Source of the DNA: Nyssa sinensis | Taxonomy: Eukaryota; Streptophyta; Magnoliopsida; Cornales; Nyssaceae | Direction of reading: 5' to 3' | Length of the DNA: 64,000 bases | Assembly: GCA_008638375.1 (NCBI GenBank) | Contig: CM018051.1 | Coordinates: forward strand, 28,765,344-28,829,343 | Shown: piece after piece, positions 1 through 12,631 of the stretch | Layout of the letters: every line of letters starts with the position of its first letter | Numbering within the stretch: position 1 is the stretch's first letter | Translations under genes and position numbers: made by a program | Notes under the pieces: model-generated | What the model saw: only the letters and a program-made list of their open reading frames with translations | Database searches by the model: none | What the model was told of the DNA's origin: nothing

Positions 1-442
1 ATCGGAACTGAACATGACGGAACAAAATGAAACAATATCAATCAGGACAAGTCATATCGGAACTGAACATGACGGAACAAAACGAAACAATATCAATCAG
101 GACAAGTCATATCGGAACTGAACATGACGGAACAAAACGAAACAATATCAATCAGGACAAGTCATATCGGAACTGAACATGACGGAACAAAATGAAACAA
201 TATCAATCAGGACAAGTCATATCGGAACTGAACATGACGAAACAAAATGAAACAATATCAATTAGGACAAGTCATATCGGAACTGAACATGACGGAACAA
301 AACGAAACAATACATCAATCAGATCAAGACATATCGAAACTGAACATGTCGGAACAAAACGGAACAATACATCTATCAGAACAAGACATATCGGAATTGA
401 ACAGGACGGAACAAACTGGTACAATATCAATCAGGACAAGGC
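1..442. repeat. 55-57 bp tandem repeat inside S-A
   Basis: Unit starts ATCGGAACTGAACATGACGG recur at 1, 56, 111, 166, 221 and 276 with exactly 55-bp spacing, then at 333 and 390 with 57-bp spacing and more divergence. The reverse complement of the same block lies in S-D at about 50280-50560. Open frames in it are by-products of the repeat. Confidence 0.9.
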
Positions 443-1084
443 ATATGCTACTTTAAATATATACTTTTTTTTTTTAACAGTATAACGTTCAAAACAGTAC
501 AGTGCTTCAAAATACAGTATCTAGACAGAACTTATACACCAATTCAGGAGTCAGGTTTACTCGCAAGACGCAACAGTACAGAATAAAACCAGGACAGACC
601 ATACAACAGAACAAGACAGACCCGAACTGAACAGGAGAGCGGGACAGTACAAAATCATGTTACGTGTAATGCAGTATAAAAAGTATGCATTCAGACAGTA
701 CAGTATATAAAACAGTACAGTAAATCAAAATACAGTAACTAGACGGTGTACTTATACACCAAGTCAGAAGTTCCAGGTTACTCACAAACTGTTAGGGTTA
801 TCTCCTTGCGCAAACAATCTGATAACCTCCAGATACGTCAGGCATCTCCATGTATATCCTGAACAATAATCATCAATCATATACAGGTCAGAACTCATCC
901 ATTCAGGTCTCATTTGTCATCTTAGGTATCTATCGGTTTACCTAAGATAGCCTAGTAGCCTATCGCCCTCTCATCGGGTTTCATCCGGGGCTATTTTATT
1001 CTTAAATTAGGCTCAGCAGTCATCAGGATTATAACCCAAGTCATTTAGACTTCAATCGTTATCAGTCAGTTACTTCTTCAGCCT

Positions 1085-2080
1085 TAGGGGCAAAACGGTC
1101 ATTTTATCACTCTTGCCCCGGGCCCTGTCAAGGCCCTCCGAATAGTCTTTATATCTTAAATATAAAGTTCTACGTCTTTTAGACTCCAATCAGTATCAGT
1201 TAGGTTCTTATTTTAACCATAGGGGCAAAACGGTAATTTTGTCATTCTTGCCCCGGACCCAGTCGTGGTTCTTAGAATATCCCATATATCGTATACATGA
1301 AGTTCTAAGTCTTTTAGACTTGAATCGCTATCAGTTAAGGGCTTACTTAGCCTTAGGGGCAAAATGGTAATTTGTCATTCTTACCCCGGACCCTGTCGTG
1401 GTCCTCAGAATGTCCCATATATCTCATATGTAAATTCTTAAGTCCTTTGGACTTCGTTTGGTATCTGCTTTTGATCATCGGGACACATCGGTCATTTCTC
1501 GTTTTGTGCATTACTGTCCCGGAGTCTTATTTAGCCCTTTAGTGTTCATAATTATCCCTATGATAATTTATCAGATCAGTTTGACCTTTATTTGACCTCT
1601 ACTTTGCACTTACTGTGCTCAGGGGTAATTTGGTCATTTTACGTTTCATATTTTTCGGCACGTCAGTTCATAAAATGGACCTCACCATTGGGTCCAGAGT
1701 GTTCGACATAATTAAGTTGGACTATCTTTTATGTTTAATCTGCCCTGGGTATCACTAGGGGCAGTTCAGTCATTTTATAATTTATGTGTGTGTATTTTTC
1801 GGGACTTCGGTTCGTTAAACGGACCTCACCGTTGAGTTCAGAACGCCCGACATAGTCAAAATAGACTGTCTTTTATTTTTATTTGGGTCTGGTGCCATCA
1901 GGGGCAGTACAGTAATTTATCACTTACAGGTCTGTATTTTTTTGGTACTGTATTTCCAAAATCGGACGGTACCATTGAGTCCAGAATGTTCAACATAGTG
2001 AAAATACACTATTTATTTAATTTATTTGGACTCCGTTTGACATATTTAATGTCCAGGGGTAAAATCGTAATTTTACCTAT
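1085..2080 (-). repeat. Diverged ~130-150 bp modules of the S LTR
   Basis: Successive units each carry a GGGGCAAAAYGGTMATTT-type core followed by a line related to GGACCTCACCATTGGGTCC. The same series occurs in S-B, S-C and S-D. It fills the middle of the LTR and has no coding signal. Confidence 0.7.
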
Positions 2081-2525
2081 TTAATAAAATAATAAAATAA
2101 TTATTTTATTATTTAATTAATTTTCCAGGGGCTTAAATGAATAATTTCTCAATGTTCTGGGCCACAGTACAATTTCCCAAATTAGTGGGGGTTAATCCGT
2201 AATATCAGAAAACTCCAGGGGTTAAAAACTAATTTCATTCTTTAGGGGTTCAAAATATAATTTCATAATTTAGGGGTTCAACCCAAGGGTTCAAGGGTTC
2301 ACCAAGTGAACCGGTCCAAATCACTGTGAACCAAACAGTTGGTGACCCTCAGAAAATCGGGATAACATATCCCCCTTATCCATGTTCAGGATTTGTCTAG
2401 TTTTAAATTTTAATTTGTTATCACCGTACCCAAACAGGCCGGATTTGATTTTAAACAAATCAATCTACACCCAAAACGGCGCAGTTTTATTATTTCGGTG
2501 GCAGCCTCACAGGCCGACACGCGTC

Positions 2526-2537
2526 CGAGTCGACTCG
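2526..2537. promoter_or_regulatory. CGAGTCGACTCG palindrome of the S LTR
   Basis: A 12-bp perfect palindrome, kept in S-B (12611-12622), S-C (19361-19371) and S-D (47378-47389), each time with an ACACGTGT- or ACGCGT-type site 1-4 bp away. Conservation inside rapidly changing LTRs suggests a binding site; its role is inferred. Confidence 0.4.
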
Positions 2538-3717
2538 CCAACTCGGTTGGAATCGCGAGTTGACTCCATCTTCCCCAATCCTTCCACGTACTGTAGCCCT
2601 ACTTCTGCAGATTTTCTTCTTCTATTTCGTGATGTTTCAAGGGCTGTTTTCAATCTGATTTGGCCCCAAATGGTTCCTGATGGTCATGCCAACCCTTTGG
2701 CATCGATTTCACGGTTCGAATCAAGCCCAATAGCTTGATATATGGAGGAATAGCCGAAACAGTAATTTGGCTATTAAACCCTCGTTTCTCCACCAAAACT
2801 GATGCGGTTTGTCTCCAAATGATCCTTGTGTCATGGGTTTGAGGTCCTTATTACGAACATTCAGTGTAGAAGTCGATTACAAGGTCTGGGTTTCAAACCC
2901 GAGACCTGCATCTGCGGTTTTGAGGGTCTTTCGGTTTGATTTTGGGTCGCTAAACTAGATATTTGAGAACCTCGAAGGGTCTAGAACAGACCCGAACATG
3001 CAGAATGTGATTTAGTTGAGGTCAATTCAGACCTGCAACTGGAGGTCGTCCATGGCGGCCTGGGCTCGGTTTGGTGTATTCAGGCTTATCCGACCCTTCT
3101 CAATTGTTCTATAATAAGTCTATGCCTCACAGGAAGATATATATACGGTTCATATGGATTAAAACCATCAGAAACAGTTCCAGATTTAAACAAAAAATTA
3201 TGGCAGTTGGTTGGTTTACCTTGGTTCGGTGGCTTCCTTTCCTCATGGCTTGGTTCAGGCAAGACCTCAATGGTTGCCTCAGTTCAGTCAGAATGCTCAG
3301 TCCTCCTCCTCCTCCATAGTGCGTCTCCATGGGACACACACACCATGCATATACATGCACAACATCTCTCATACAAGTAGCTTTCTCTCTCTTCACCCAT
3401 GGCTATGGCCCTCACACTTGGAAGATCTCACTCTAACAGGTCAGTCCTCACACACCCACGGCTACACAGTTTCTAGATTTCACACAACTTAATTATTTCC
3501 CAAGATTTTCCCCCAATTCATTACATATTAGGTATAGTATATACACCTATACATAGCCATATATGTACATGTTGTAGGATTCAGTATAGGGCAGAGAAAT
3601 GATAGGGCTAATTCAGGCAATCATGTGGGGTTTGCATGGATGGCCATTGGTCAGTTTGGGTGGCAGCCTATTCAGAATTGTATGTATATACATTTCATTG
3701 TATATATGGTCACAAAG

Positions 3718-3795
3718 ATGCCACCAGCCCAGTTGGTTATTTTTTGGATGAGGTTTCTTTTCACTCAAAGGTCAAGGGTTCAATTCCCTTAGCCT
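3718..3795 (+). other. tRNA-like module with A and B boxes, antisense to S-A
   Basis: An A-box-like CAGCCCAGTTGG ends at 3736 and a B-box GGTTCAATTCC lies at 3777-3787, 40 nt apart, as in tRNA genes and tRNA-derived SINE heads. It is not a functional tRNA gene: no acceptor stem or anticodon arm can be folded convincingly. The same module lies antisense in S-B, S-C and S-D. Confidence 0.5.
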
Positions 3796-4212
3796 CCCAT
3801 TTGGCCATTTTTCCCATATTTTCGGTTAAGGCCACGTTTGGTTGCGCAGAAATTCAGTTTTCAATGTTTGCTACATAACTTTCATTCCGTAACTCCTTTT
3901 TCGACGCGGTTTCTTTCGGTCAGTTCCTATTTCAGTCATCTTCAGTGTCAGAGGTTCCGTGTCATTTATTAATCATTCGGGATTTCTCGGGTTAGCTAAT
4001 TCAGGTTCCGTTAGTATTAAAACGGCGTTATTTCACCGAATTAATCAGTAATTTGGGTTCGGGTAAAGTACCCTTCCCTCCAGACATTTTCTTTATTTAA
4101 TCGGTCTATGGCGACCGTCGGGATTTTGATTAACTCCCTAAATCATTCTGTAAGTCAGTATTAATTAATAATTATTAATTAATTATTAATTTCACGGGGT
4201 CGGGGTGTTACA

Positions 4213-4398
4213 TAAGACACCTATATATTAAGTGGTATATCAGTATGTATATATATATAGATATTCGGCTGCTATATATATATATACGTAAACTAAAGAA
4301 TAAAATAAAGATTTAAATAAGAAAAGAAAAGGTTTTTACGCTTCCGCAAAACACAGGCCGCACCACCGTCCGATACTGTTGCTTATGTGAGCCTCGCC
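4213..4398 (+). mobile_element. R1 LTR fragment, left part
   Basis: Matches R1 LTR a (27158-27841) from the 'ATACACTTATATATTAAGTGG'-like stretch through the segment beginning CTTCCGCAAAACACAGGCCG. It is split from its 3' end (8440-8508) by G1 and from its 5' end by S-A. It is the leftmost LTR of the R1 array. Confidence 0.75.
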
Positions 4399-7300
4399 TA
4401 TCACGACCCGAAATCCACCCCATGCAGATCCCGAATCGCGACCGCCGCCCTTCGGCCCGAAGGCCTTAGGGCAAGGTTTTGCGTGAGCAACGGCACCGGA
4501 TAGCTCTGCGATAAGGCCAAAACTGGCAAAGTGCGGAAGCGTGAAAAACATTTTTCATTTCACACGCCCGCTCAGTACCGTCGCTTCTTCTTCTTCTTCG
4601 CAGCGGTAAACAAATAATATACATTCAGAGCATACTAAAAATTTAAAGTTATAAATTTTACATATTCGTTGCCTCTCGGGCTTAAGTACATATTTGTCCA
4701 AAATTTACTACATCAAAATTTGACCTACTATGGGTCCTAGCACTTCCAAAATTCCTGATCAAATGGAGCTACTAATCACCAATCCTCAAATTGGGCAAGG
4801 TTCCCAACCATCATGATCACCTGAAAAATGTTAGGGAATGGGGTGAGCTTCGAAAAGCCCAATAAATAAGAGAAGGTTCATATAAACATACACTACCAAT
4901 TGTACATACACTTCAAATACAGAAGATAGAATTCTTCAAAAGATAGCGTGAAGCATACGAGGCATTCAAGCTAGGCACGTATTTCAATGATCGCAGAATA
5001 CAAGAATTCTTCAAATCACATAGCATGATGCATTTTTAAAGCATTTAATATGCAACAAAATTTATAAACATGTGCAAAGTGGCCATTTGAAGACCAAGGA
5101 AATAATTTGAAATCCTTTCCATGAAAATAGAAGGATGTAAATTTCTTCTTTTTCAAAACTTCAAAGGGTTATCTAGAAACTCGTTTCAAATAATGGGGTT
5201 TTAAAACCCGCTACCATTTCTGAAAACCTTTTCATCTTTTCACTTTCTTAACTCAAGGATCCGTTTCGAACTAGACCCTAATTTTACTTCTGAGAGATCT
5301 CACGCCTGGGGGATTAGATCCTGCTATCGGGCATTCTTCTGAATTGAGAACCCGAAGGGAGCTCAATAATTTGTGATGCTTATGCATCATTATCTTGCAA
5401 AAACATAGCTTCTTCAATAAATGCTTTTTATGAGCATTGAAAAATATGGCTTCTTCAATAACTGCTTTTCATGTACGAATAAAAACATGGCTTTAATGAA
5501 AGAATGAATTTCTAGGTGTATTCAAAACACGGACAATTTAACCGGGCTTTTAAATATTTGGAGGACAATACTTAAAACATTTAACATAAGAGTTTTAGGA
5601 ATTTAAATCACGATGCATAGGATTTTATTAAAGCATAGACAGAATAAAACATTTAATTTAGGAGGCATTTAATAAAATTTGGCATTTACCTAGACATGCA
5701 GAAAACAAACATATCAACTGTCAGCAATATCAAGAAGTGAATTTTGCATGCCATGTTAGAATTTATAAATAAAATGATAGCACATTGAAATATAAAGCAT
5801 ATAAATACGAGAATTTAGAATTTGAAATACGGGAGATATTTTCATAAAAACACTTCAGAATCCATGGAGATTAAAACCTCCACTTCAAAGTACAGGATTC
5901 CTCACCTTGATTCCCCGGGTCAGCACTACTGGTGGCTTCCTCTTTTCCCTTGTAATTCCTAAAAATCAAGTTCATCAAGAATTCAATTAATTCCTTATTT
6001 ACTTCAAATCATCTCTAATTTGATGCTCTTCATTTAATCTTAGACCCGACGTATCCTAACTTCCTAGGATTGGTCTTACTGGTCTACTCGTGGTAAATTA
6101 ACAAGTTTTATTTTTCACGTGAGTTATTTTTTAGTACCTAATTTGGTATTTTGGACCTCACCGTTGGATTCAGAACGTTGAAGAAAGTCAATTTAGGCCT
6201 TCTCGACTTTTTATTTGGCTTCGAGCATATGCAGGGGCAAAATGGTAATTTATTTTTCTTGCCCCGGACCTATCATGGTCCTCAGAATATTTTACATATC
6301 TTATACGTAAATTTTTAGGTCTTTTGGACTTCGTTTGGTATTTGCTTTTGATCATAGGGACACATCGATCATTTAAATTTTATGACGTTCTGACCCTGAA
6401 TCATTATTTAATCATATAGACAAGCTCGCTAATATTTGGGCTTCTCTTGGTGTCAATTTCGTCCAATTTGGACTTTATTTGGGCTTCGTATGGTATTAGG
6501 GGCATTTTGGTAATTTAAACATTAACGTGTCTAAATTTTTTAGAGTCCTGTCTCGGGAAACGGACCCTGGCATTGGGTCCAGAACGTCCAAAATAGTCAA
6601 AATACACTATTCATTTATTTTATTTGGGCTTCGTTTGACTCATTTAGTGTCCGAGGGTAAAATTACTATTTTACCCAATTAATAAAATAATTATTTTATT
6701 ATTTATTTATTTATTTTTCCAGGGGCCTGTTTGAATTTTTCTTTTAAAAATCTGGGCCTTTGTAAAATTTTCCTAAACAGTGGGGGTTAGATTGTAATTC
6801 TTTAAAACTATTAAAGTGAACCAAAGGGTTCAGTCAATTTGTAAGTGAACCGGTCTACCATTTCGTTGAACCAACCGGTTTGGCCAGTTCATTGCGTAAT
6901 GCTGACGTCATGATGATGTCAGCCCTAAGTTTCAAAATTTAAATCTCCTTAACCAAACAACGTAGTTTCATTTAAACCCACTTATGCGATGGGTCGGGTC
7001 CCGACCCGAACCCAGATCCGACCCGAACCGACCCAACCCCTATTCGTCTTCTTCATCTCTTCCCCCGATTGTTGCCATAATTCATTGTTTTTAAATTTCT
7101 TCAATTTGTGAGATTTCAGTCACTGAATCTCCCTGTTTTTTTGCCCCAATAGGTTCCTGGAACTTCAAGATAAGGTTTGGCATTGATTTTGAGCCTCAAA
7201 ACAGGCCCCAGAAGCCACGGTGAGAGGGATAGTTGCGACCTGCAACTCGGTCGTGTGTGTTTATTTTTGGACCAAATCAGTTGGGTTTTGTCTTGTTGTG

Positions 7301-8434
7301 ACCGTCATGGCAAGGGGGCTTGATCCTCATTCCAAAAACACGGAATAGGGGTTTATTTTGTAAGTTGGGTTCTAAACCCGTAACCTGCAACCTTGGATTT
7401 CTAGGGCATCTCTAGGCTATTGGGTCGCGGCTTATGGTTTTTAAAGTCCTCATAACTTCTATTTTAGGCCCTAAGTGAGGAAACCAAGTTTCCATTTGGT
7501 CAAATCAGGTCTGCTCCATTGAAGGTCTTTCAATGGTGGCCTGTGTACGGATGTGTGCTTCTTGGGTCGTATGAGTTCCTATTTCTTCCCCTCGTTCAAA
7601 ATAACCAGTCCTAATGCCATGCATGTATCCAAAAAGGCTTAAACAGTTTGTATATTTAAAGATTTTTAGAGAGAGAAAATCTTTGGCGTTTTGTGTTTAT
7701 ACCTTTGATAACCCTCCTTTCCTTTCTCTAGACTCAAACTAGAATCTCCAATGCAGTCCAGTTTTGCATGCAAGGTAGCTTCCTCCTTCCTCTTCTCCTT
7801 CTTTCTTCTTCTTCCACCCTCTCCCTCTCTCTAACTCACTTTCTCTCTCTAACTTTCTCTCTCTACCAGGCTGGTCATACAATCACTATCAAGTCTGATT
7901 TTTGACTTCAGATTCACACATGCAACTGATGTATAGACAGCCCAATTATTTTTAATTTAAAAATATTACTTTTGTTGCATGAAAGGTGATTGGGCAATGG
8001 GGAGGTGGGGCCTCGTTACTTTATACATATATACACATAATTTGCAATATAAGACATAAATAGGTGAGCGGCCCAAGTGGGTACTTTTTGGACTTTAAGA
8101 CTTTGCCTATTTTGGGTCAAGGGTTCAAAACCCATTGGCCTCAATTTGGACTTATTTTTGTTATTTTCCTCTTTGTGCCTTATTTGGCCTTTAATTTATT
8201 TATTTGTATTATTTTCACTTCGTGATTTTAAATTAAATGTCTATTCTTCATGTACCGATTTTATAAATCGTAGTCTTATTTTATTTTTTTGGAGTCGACC
8301 TTGATTTTAAGGTTTCGGAATTATTTTTTGGAATTATCGTTTATTTCCCAATTAAATTTCTTAATTACTCCTTTTAAGGTCACTAATTAAAAATTAGTGA
8401 CTTAATTATTATTTAATCGGGTCGGGGTGTTACA
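4399..8434 (-). mobile_element. G1: solo LTR of family G, ~4.0 kb, reverse
   Basis: Ends are TATCACGACCC (mutated TGTCACGACCC) at 4399 and GGTCGGGGTGTTACA at 8434. Flanks TCGCC (4394-4398) and TCGTC (8435-8439) form a TSD with one mismatch, and removing the insert restores the continuous R1 LTR. Internal blocks match G2 (55513-57990) and G3 (63038 onward), for example the GGGGGATTARATCCTGCTA stretch near 5310. It has no PBS, polypurine tract or coding frame. Confidence 0.8.
8063..8142 (+). other. tRNA-like module antisense to G1
   Basis: GCGGCCCAAGTGG (A-box-like, about 8068-8080) is followed by GGTTCAAAACC (B-box-like, 8122-8132). The position is about 300 bp inside the G1 5' end, comparable to the S copies, but the sequence is clearly diverged from them. 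Confidence 0.4.
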
Positions 8435-8439
8435 TCGTC

Positions 8440-8508
8440 CTAAGGCCTTGGGCCGAAGGGTGGCGGTCGTGATACGAGATCTGCACAGGGTGGATTTTGG
8501 GCGTGACA
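8440..8508 (+). mobile_element. R1 LTR fragment, 3' end
   Basis: Continues 4213-4398 after removal of G1 and ends in GGCGTGACA at 8508, directly followed by the primer-binding site. It completes the first LTR of the R1 tandem array. Confidence 0.8.
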
Positions 8509-8716
8509 GAGTGGTATCAGAGCACTAGGTTAACTTGAACAAACTTAGTGGCACTAGGAAAATTTGAAGTAAAACTCTGGGTTAGGTAGGTTCTAGGCAA
8601 CCTAAGATATTTGATGTAAGTGATCTGATAGGAAGGCGAGGTATGGGACCCGCATTACACGAAGTAAATATGTGAAGTACATGACTTAATGTGAAGGCCG
8701 GGTGTAAGACCCGCAT
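8509..8716 (+). mobile_element. R1 internal region, unit 1, first part
   Basis: Leader sequence identical in layout to 27842 onward, including the start of the GTATGGGACCCGC minisatellite. It breaks at the F insertion (8717) and resumes at 25954; the two parts add to about 1.41 kb, the same as unit 2 (1.406 kb). Confidence 0.8.
8512..8523 (+). other. Primer-binding site of R1 unit 1
   Basis: TGGTATCAGAGC, complementary to the 3' end of plant initiator Met-tRNA, three bases after the LTR end at 8508. Confidence 0.85.
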
Positions 8717-11384
8717 TGTCACGCCCCGAATTTCCAACCGAACCCGGGGACGCGACCAAAGAGAAATAAAGGAAGAAAATAAATAGACAAATAAATAAAT
8801 AAATAAATAACAATTCAACTGATTTAGATACAAGCCTACATACATTCCTGTTTTATAAAATTTTGGCAAAACCTCCTTTGTTTTCTAAGCCTTTTCTCAC
8901 CTAATATTTTGCAACAATTCACATATATAAACATATATAAACAGCAGTACATCCCATCCTCACTCGATGGCCACAATCTCATCAAATTTAAATATACATC
9001 GCCTAATTATACAACCGAAGACAATTAAATAGATACACACGTACATACGTTCACTTCGGTCAATATATATACATGTCTTTGGGCTTAAGCCCGTACATCA
9101 CAAATTACACCTCTCGGGCTAAATATCCATCTAAAGTCAAGTCTCCTCCACTCGGCTAGACTTCCTCAAGTCTCAGGTGTCACGACCCGAAACCCACCCT
9201 ATGCGGATCTCGTGTCGCGGGGCCGACCCGAAGGCCGTCCCTACTTTTTCCATTCCTGTATCATAGTACTAATATGCAATGTACTAAAAATTTTAAACAA
9301 TGAACAGCGGAAGTCTTTATCAATTACAGTAATCCAGCGGAAGTCTTTTAAATAATTTAAACAGCGAAAGTCTATTAAATACATGACATAGTTCTACATA
9401 AGACAAAATGAGAACTAAACGTAACCAGCACCCGGGGGTGGTGAATACATGGGAGAACTAACATAGACTGGTACAGTACTTCAAAATGTCCCCCTACGCT
9501 CTCAGACTCCTACTGGGGTCTCGCAGCGTCATTACCTGAAATGGGGGGTAAGTAGGGTGGAATGAGCTACAAAGCTCAGTAAGTAAATGCAGATCTCCAA
9601 CACTGGTATCGATGATCAATAATGAATACAATTCCATATGAGAACATGATAGCCAATCATGAGAATGAGATGCTGTGATAGCCAATGAAAACAATTGCCA
9701 CGAGGGCCAATGGACAGTAATCACAATACACAATCAGAAGTATTGGGTGTAATATCAATATGAAGAGTTTCAATGATAATATAACAACAATGAAGTACTG
9801 CCACAATGAACCGATCACAATCAAATCAATCAATGCAAGTCCCTCGAGACTTGAAGAATCATAAGGGATAATACCATTCAACAATCAAGTTTTGTCAGTC
9901 ATAAGAGATGTTGTTATTCTGTGTCAGGGCTCGGCAGACCCTCGATCTTTTGGGGCCCGGCATACCCCCCAGTGAATTCCAGTGAATTGCCATTTGTCCG
10001 TTCACGGACTTGACCCGTAGGTCCCAGTCAATCAGATAGCATCAGATGGGTGTTGTGACTAAGCACAACTCCCGTGTTCATAAACATGTCATGATCATAA
10101 GTAATTCCATAGAATATAAAAATGGAATATCATTCATTCAATAAGGATACAACAGTAGGCCTTTCAAGGCGTGGTTCACATGATAACAACGATATAGCAG
10201 TCAATCAATGTCCACAAGATAGAACAATATCACATTGTGGATAGCAATAACATGTGGTACTTTCAAGGCACAGTGAAACATGATAACAATGATACATCAG
10301 TCAATCAAATGTCCACAAGATAGAAAAATATCTAATTGTGGAACACAAGGATATCAATACATTCAAGAGTACAAGTTTGGCAGTAAAAGAATAAACTTGG
10401 CTTGTGGAAACACCACATGTAAGAGAGAGTGATCCACTTACCTCTATCTTGATTCTATTTCAGAAATCCGTGAGTGTGCCCTTGCCTTTCGAGTTCCCTA
10501 TATATCAATAATTACGTTTTAGAATAAATGCTATTCATCAAATTTTATGCATTTCTATCATAAGTATCTCAAATACAAATTTAGACTTTACCATTGAGTC
10601 CGGAATGCCGAAGAAAGTCGGTTTAGGCTTTCGCGGAATTCCATTTGGAGTTTTGTACTAAAAAGGCAAAATGGTCATTTTGCACTTTTACGGTATTTAT
10701 CCTTCGGGATCCTGTCTCGTAAAATGGACCCCACCATTGGACTCAGAACGTCCGAGATAATAAATTTTGACTATTCATTTGCATCGTTTGGACTTTGTTT
10801 GACCCATATTTGAAATAGGGGCATTTTTGTAAAAATTAATATTTTATTAATTTTCCTGTTTGGGCCTTAGTGAGATTTCTTAAAACATTCGGGGCCGGTT
10901 TATAATTTTCAAAAGCTGCGGTTTGAACCAGTTGGTTCAGAACCAGAAATCCTAAACCGGTCTTGTAACACCCCGACCTTGCGTAATTAATAATTAGTTG
11001 TTAATTATTAATTAGCACTGACTTAATGAATGATTAAGGGAATTAATCATAATCCCGACGGTCATGATAGACCGATTAAAATAATTAAATATGTCTGGAG
11101 AGAATGGTATAATACCTGAACCCGATTACTGATTAATTCGGTGAAATAACGCCATTTTAACACCAACGGAATCCGAATTAGCTAACCCGGGAAATCCCGG
11201 ATGATTAATAAATGACACGGAACCCCTGACACTGAAGATAACTGAAATAGAAACTGACCGGAAGAAACCGCGTCGAAAAAGGAGCTACGGAATGAAAGTT
11301 ATGTAGCAAACATTGAAACTGAATTACTGCATCTGCCGAACGGGGCCTTAGCTTAAAATGGTGGAAAATGCCCAAAAGTGTGGC

Positions 11385-11458
11385 CAAGGGGAATTGAACC
11401 CTTGACCAAGTAGACAAGACCTTGTGTATTCAAAAGAATTACCAACTGGGCTACTACT
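11385..11458 (-). other. tRNA-like module in S-B
   Basis: On the minus strand TAGCCCAGTTGG (11442-11453) fits the Pol III A-box consensus and GGTTCAATTCC (11390-11400) the B box, with 41 nt between. It is antisense to the LTR, as in the other S copies. Confidence 0.5.
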
Positions 11459-12610
11459 ATCTTTGTGTCCATATATACAACAGAAATGTATATAACCTAA
11501 AATCTGGTTGGGCCACCTCCCAAATTGGCCAATGGCCAAGCATGCAACACATCATCTCTACATCACCCCTATGCACCCTAGCCCCCATCATCACCTACCT
11601 CAACACTTGATGACCTCTCCTCCAACCAAAATACATGCAAATTAATCATGAGGTTGGGAGATGTATTGAACAAGAAAAATTTGATTTGCATTTACACATC
11701 TCCATATATGCAATGGAGGGAAAACAGGCCTGCAAATGATCCTGTAAACTGATATTGAAAGAGAGAATTGAGGAGTGTGAGAAACACCATAGAGTGAGCT
11801 TGTGTGTGCATGCGTGTGAGGGATAATGGCATCTCCATTGGTGGTGCACAAGGGAAGGAGGTGAACTGGACAACACACGGGCCACACCGAACTATGAGAG
11901 GGAGGAACAGTGAACGTCCAAGAGGTAAACACCCAAAAAACTGCCAACTTTCTGTCTAAAAATCTACTCCTATTTCTGATGGTTTTGATCCATATAGACT
12001 GTGTAAATTAGTTACTGTGAGGCTTAGGATTGTTATAGAACAGCTGAAAAGGTCGGATGGTCATGAGAAACCCAAAACTGTAACAAACCGCCATTAACGA
12101 CCTTCCTGTAACAGGTCTGATTCGACTTCCATAAAACTGAAATTTGATGGTCTAGAACTGATTAGACCCTTCTAGTACCCCATAAATACTGACCCGTGAC
12201 TTGGAAACACATGGAAGGCCCTCAAAACCGAACCTATTGTCTCGGCCATTGGAACCCAAACTCGTAAATAAGCTTGTAAAATGAAAATCAACAATGGGAT
12301 ATTGATCCCCACGGACATACGGTCACAACCAACCAAGAATCATGAAGTTTGGTTGAGAAATGGGGCCACACGACCGAACTGAAAACCTGCACAATAATCG
12401 GTTATATAGAGCTTGATCCTTAGATTCGAAGCTCAAAATCGATGCCAAATCGTTGGTCTCAGATACAGGAATGTTTTGGAATCAAAACATGTTGAGAAAT
12501 CTGCCTGAAACTTCACGAAATTAAGAAATTGTAAAACCTGTAAATTAGGGCAACCGACGGGGAAAAGTTGGGGACGATGGAGTTGACTCGCCAACTCGTT
12601 CGAGTTAGGC

Positions 12611-12631
12611 CGAGTCGACTCGAACACGTGT
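12611..12631. promoter_or_regulatory. CGAGTCGACTCG palindrome plus ACACGTGT in S-B
   Basis: A perfect 12-bp palindrome at 12611-12622 is followed by a G-box-type ACACGTGT at 12624-12631. It is conserved in position among the S copies; regulatory function is inferred only. Confidence 0.4.

Larger units (their letters stand above)
1..4212 (-). mobile_element. S-A: giant solo LTR (family S), cut by the window start
   Basis: Reverse-oriented copy of family S. In its own orientation it begins TGTAACACCCCGACC at 4212 and runs off the left edge, so the 3' tail and left TSD are not visible. The base order mirrors S-D (45747-51616): head, antisense tRNA-like module, GAGTCGACTC palindrome (2526-2537), AACCGGTT motifs, series of CCCCT modules (about 1085-2080), tandem repeats (1-442). 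The right flank is R1 LTR sequence (4213 onward), so S-A inserted into R1; the right TSD would be TAAGA. No PBS, polypurine tract or coding capacity is visible, hence solo LTR rather than a full element. Confidence 0.8.

Noticed and set aside
1..485. Possible CRISPR-like or spacer-bearing array
   Set aside because: The 55-bp units are contiguous with no unique spacers, and the context is a plant LTR. The same holds for the 39-bp and 62-bp repeats.
2382..2738. Frame shared almost exactly with 47252-47533
   Set aside because: Similarity reflects two copies of the same S LTR. The two frames end differently, and S-B and S-C do not keep them.
4213..8508. R1 LTR as a single 4.3-kb LTR
   Set aside because: The 4399-8434 segment has its own ends and TSD; removing it gives an ordinary R1 LTR.
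11385..11458. Functional tRNA gene
   Set aside because: A and B boxes are present, but no cloverleaf with a plausible acceptor stem and anticodon loop could be drawn; kept only as a tRNA-like module.
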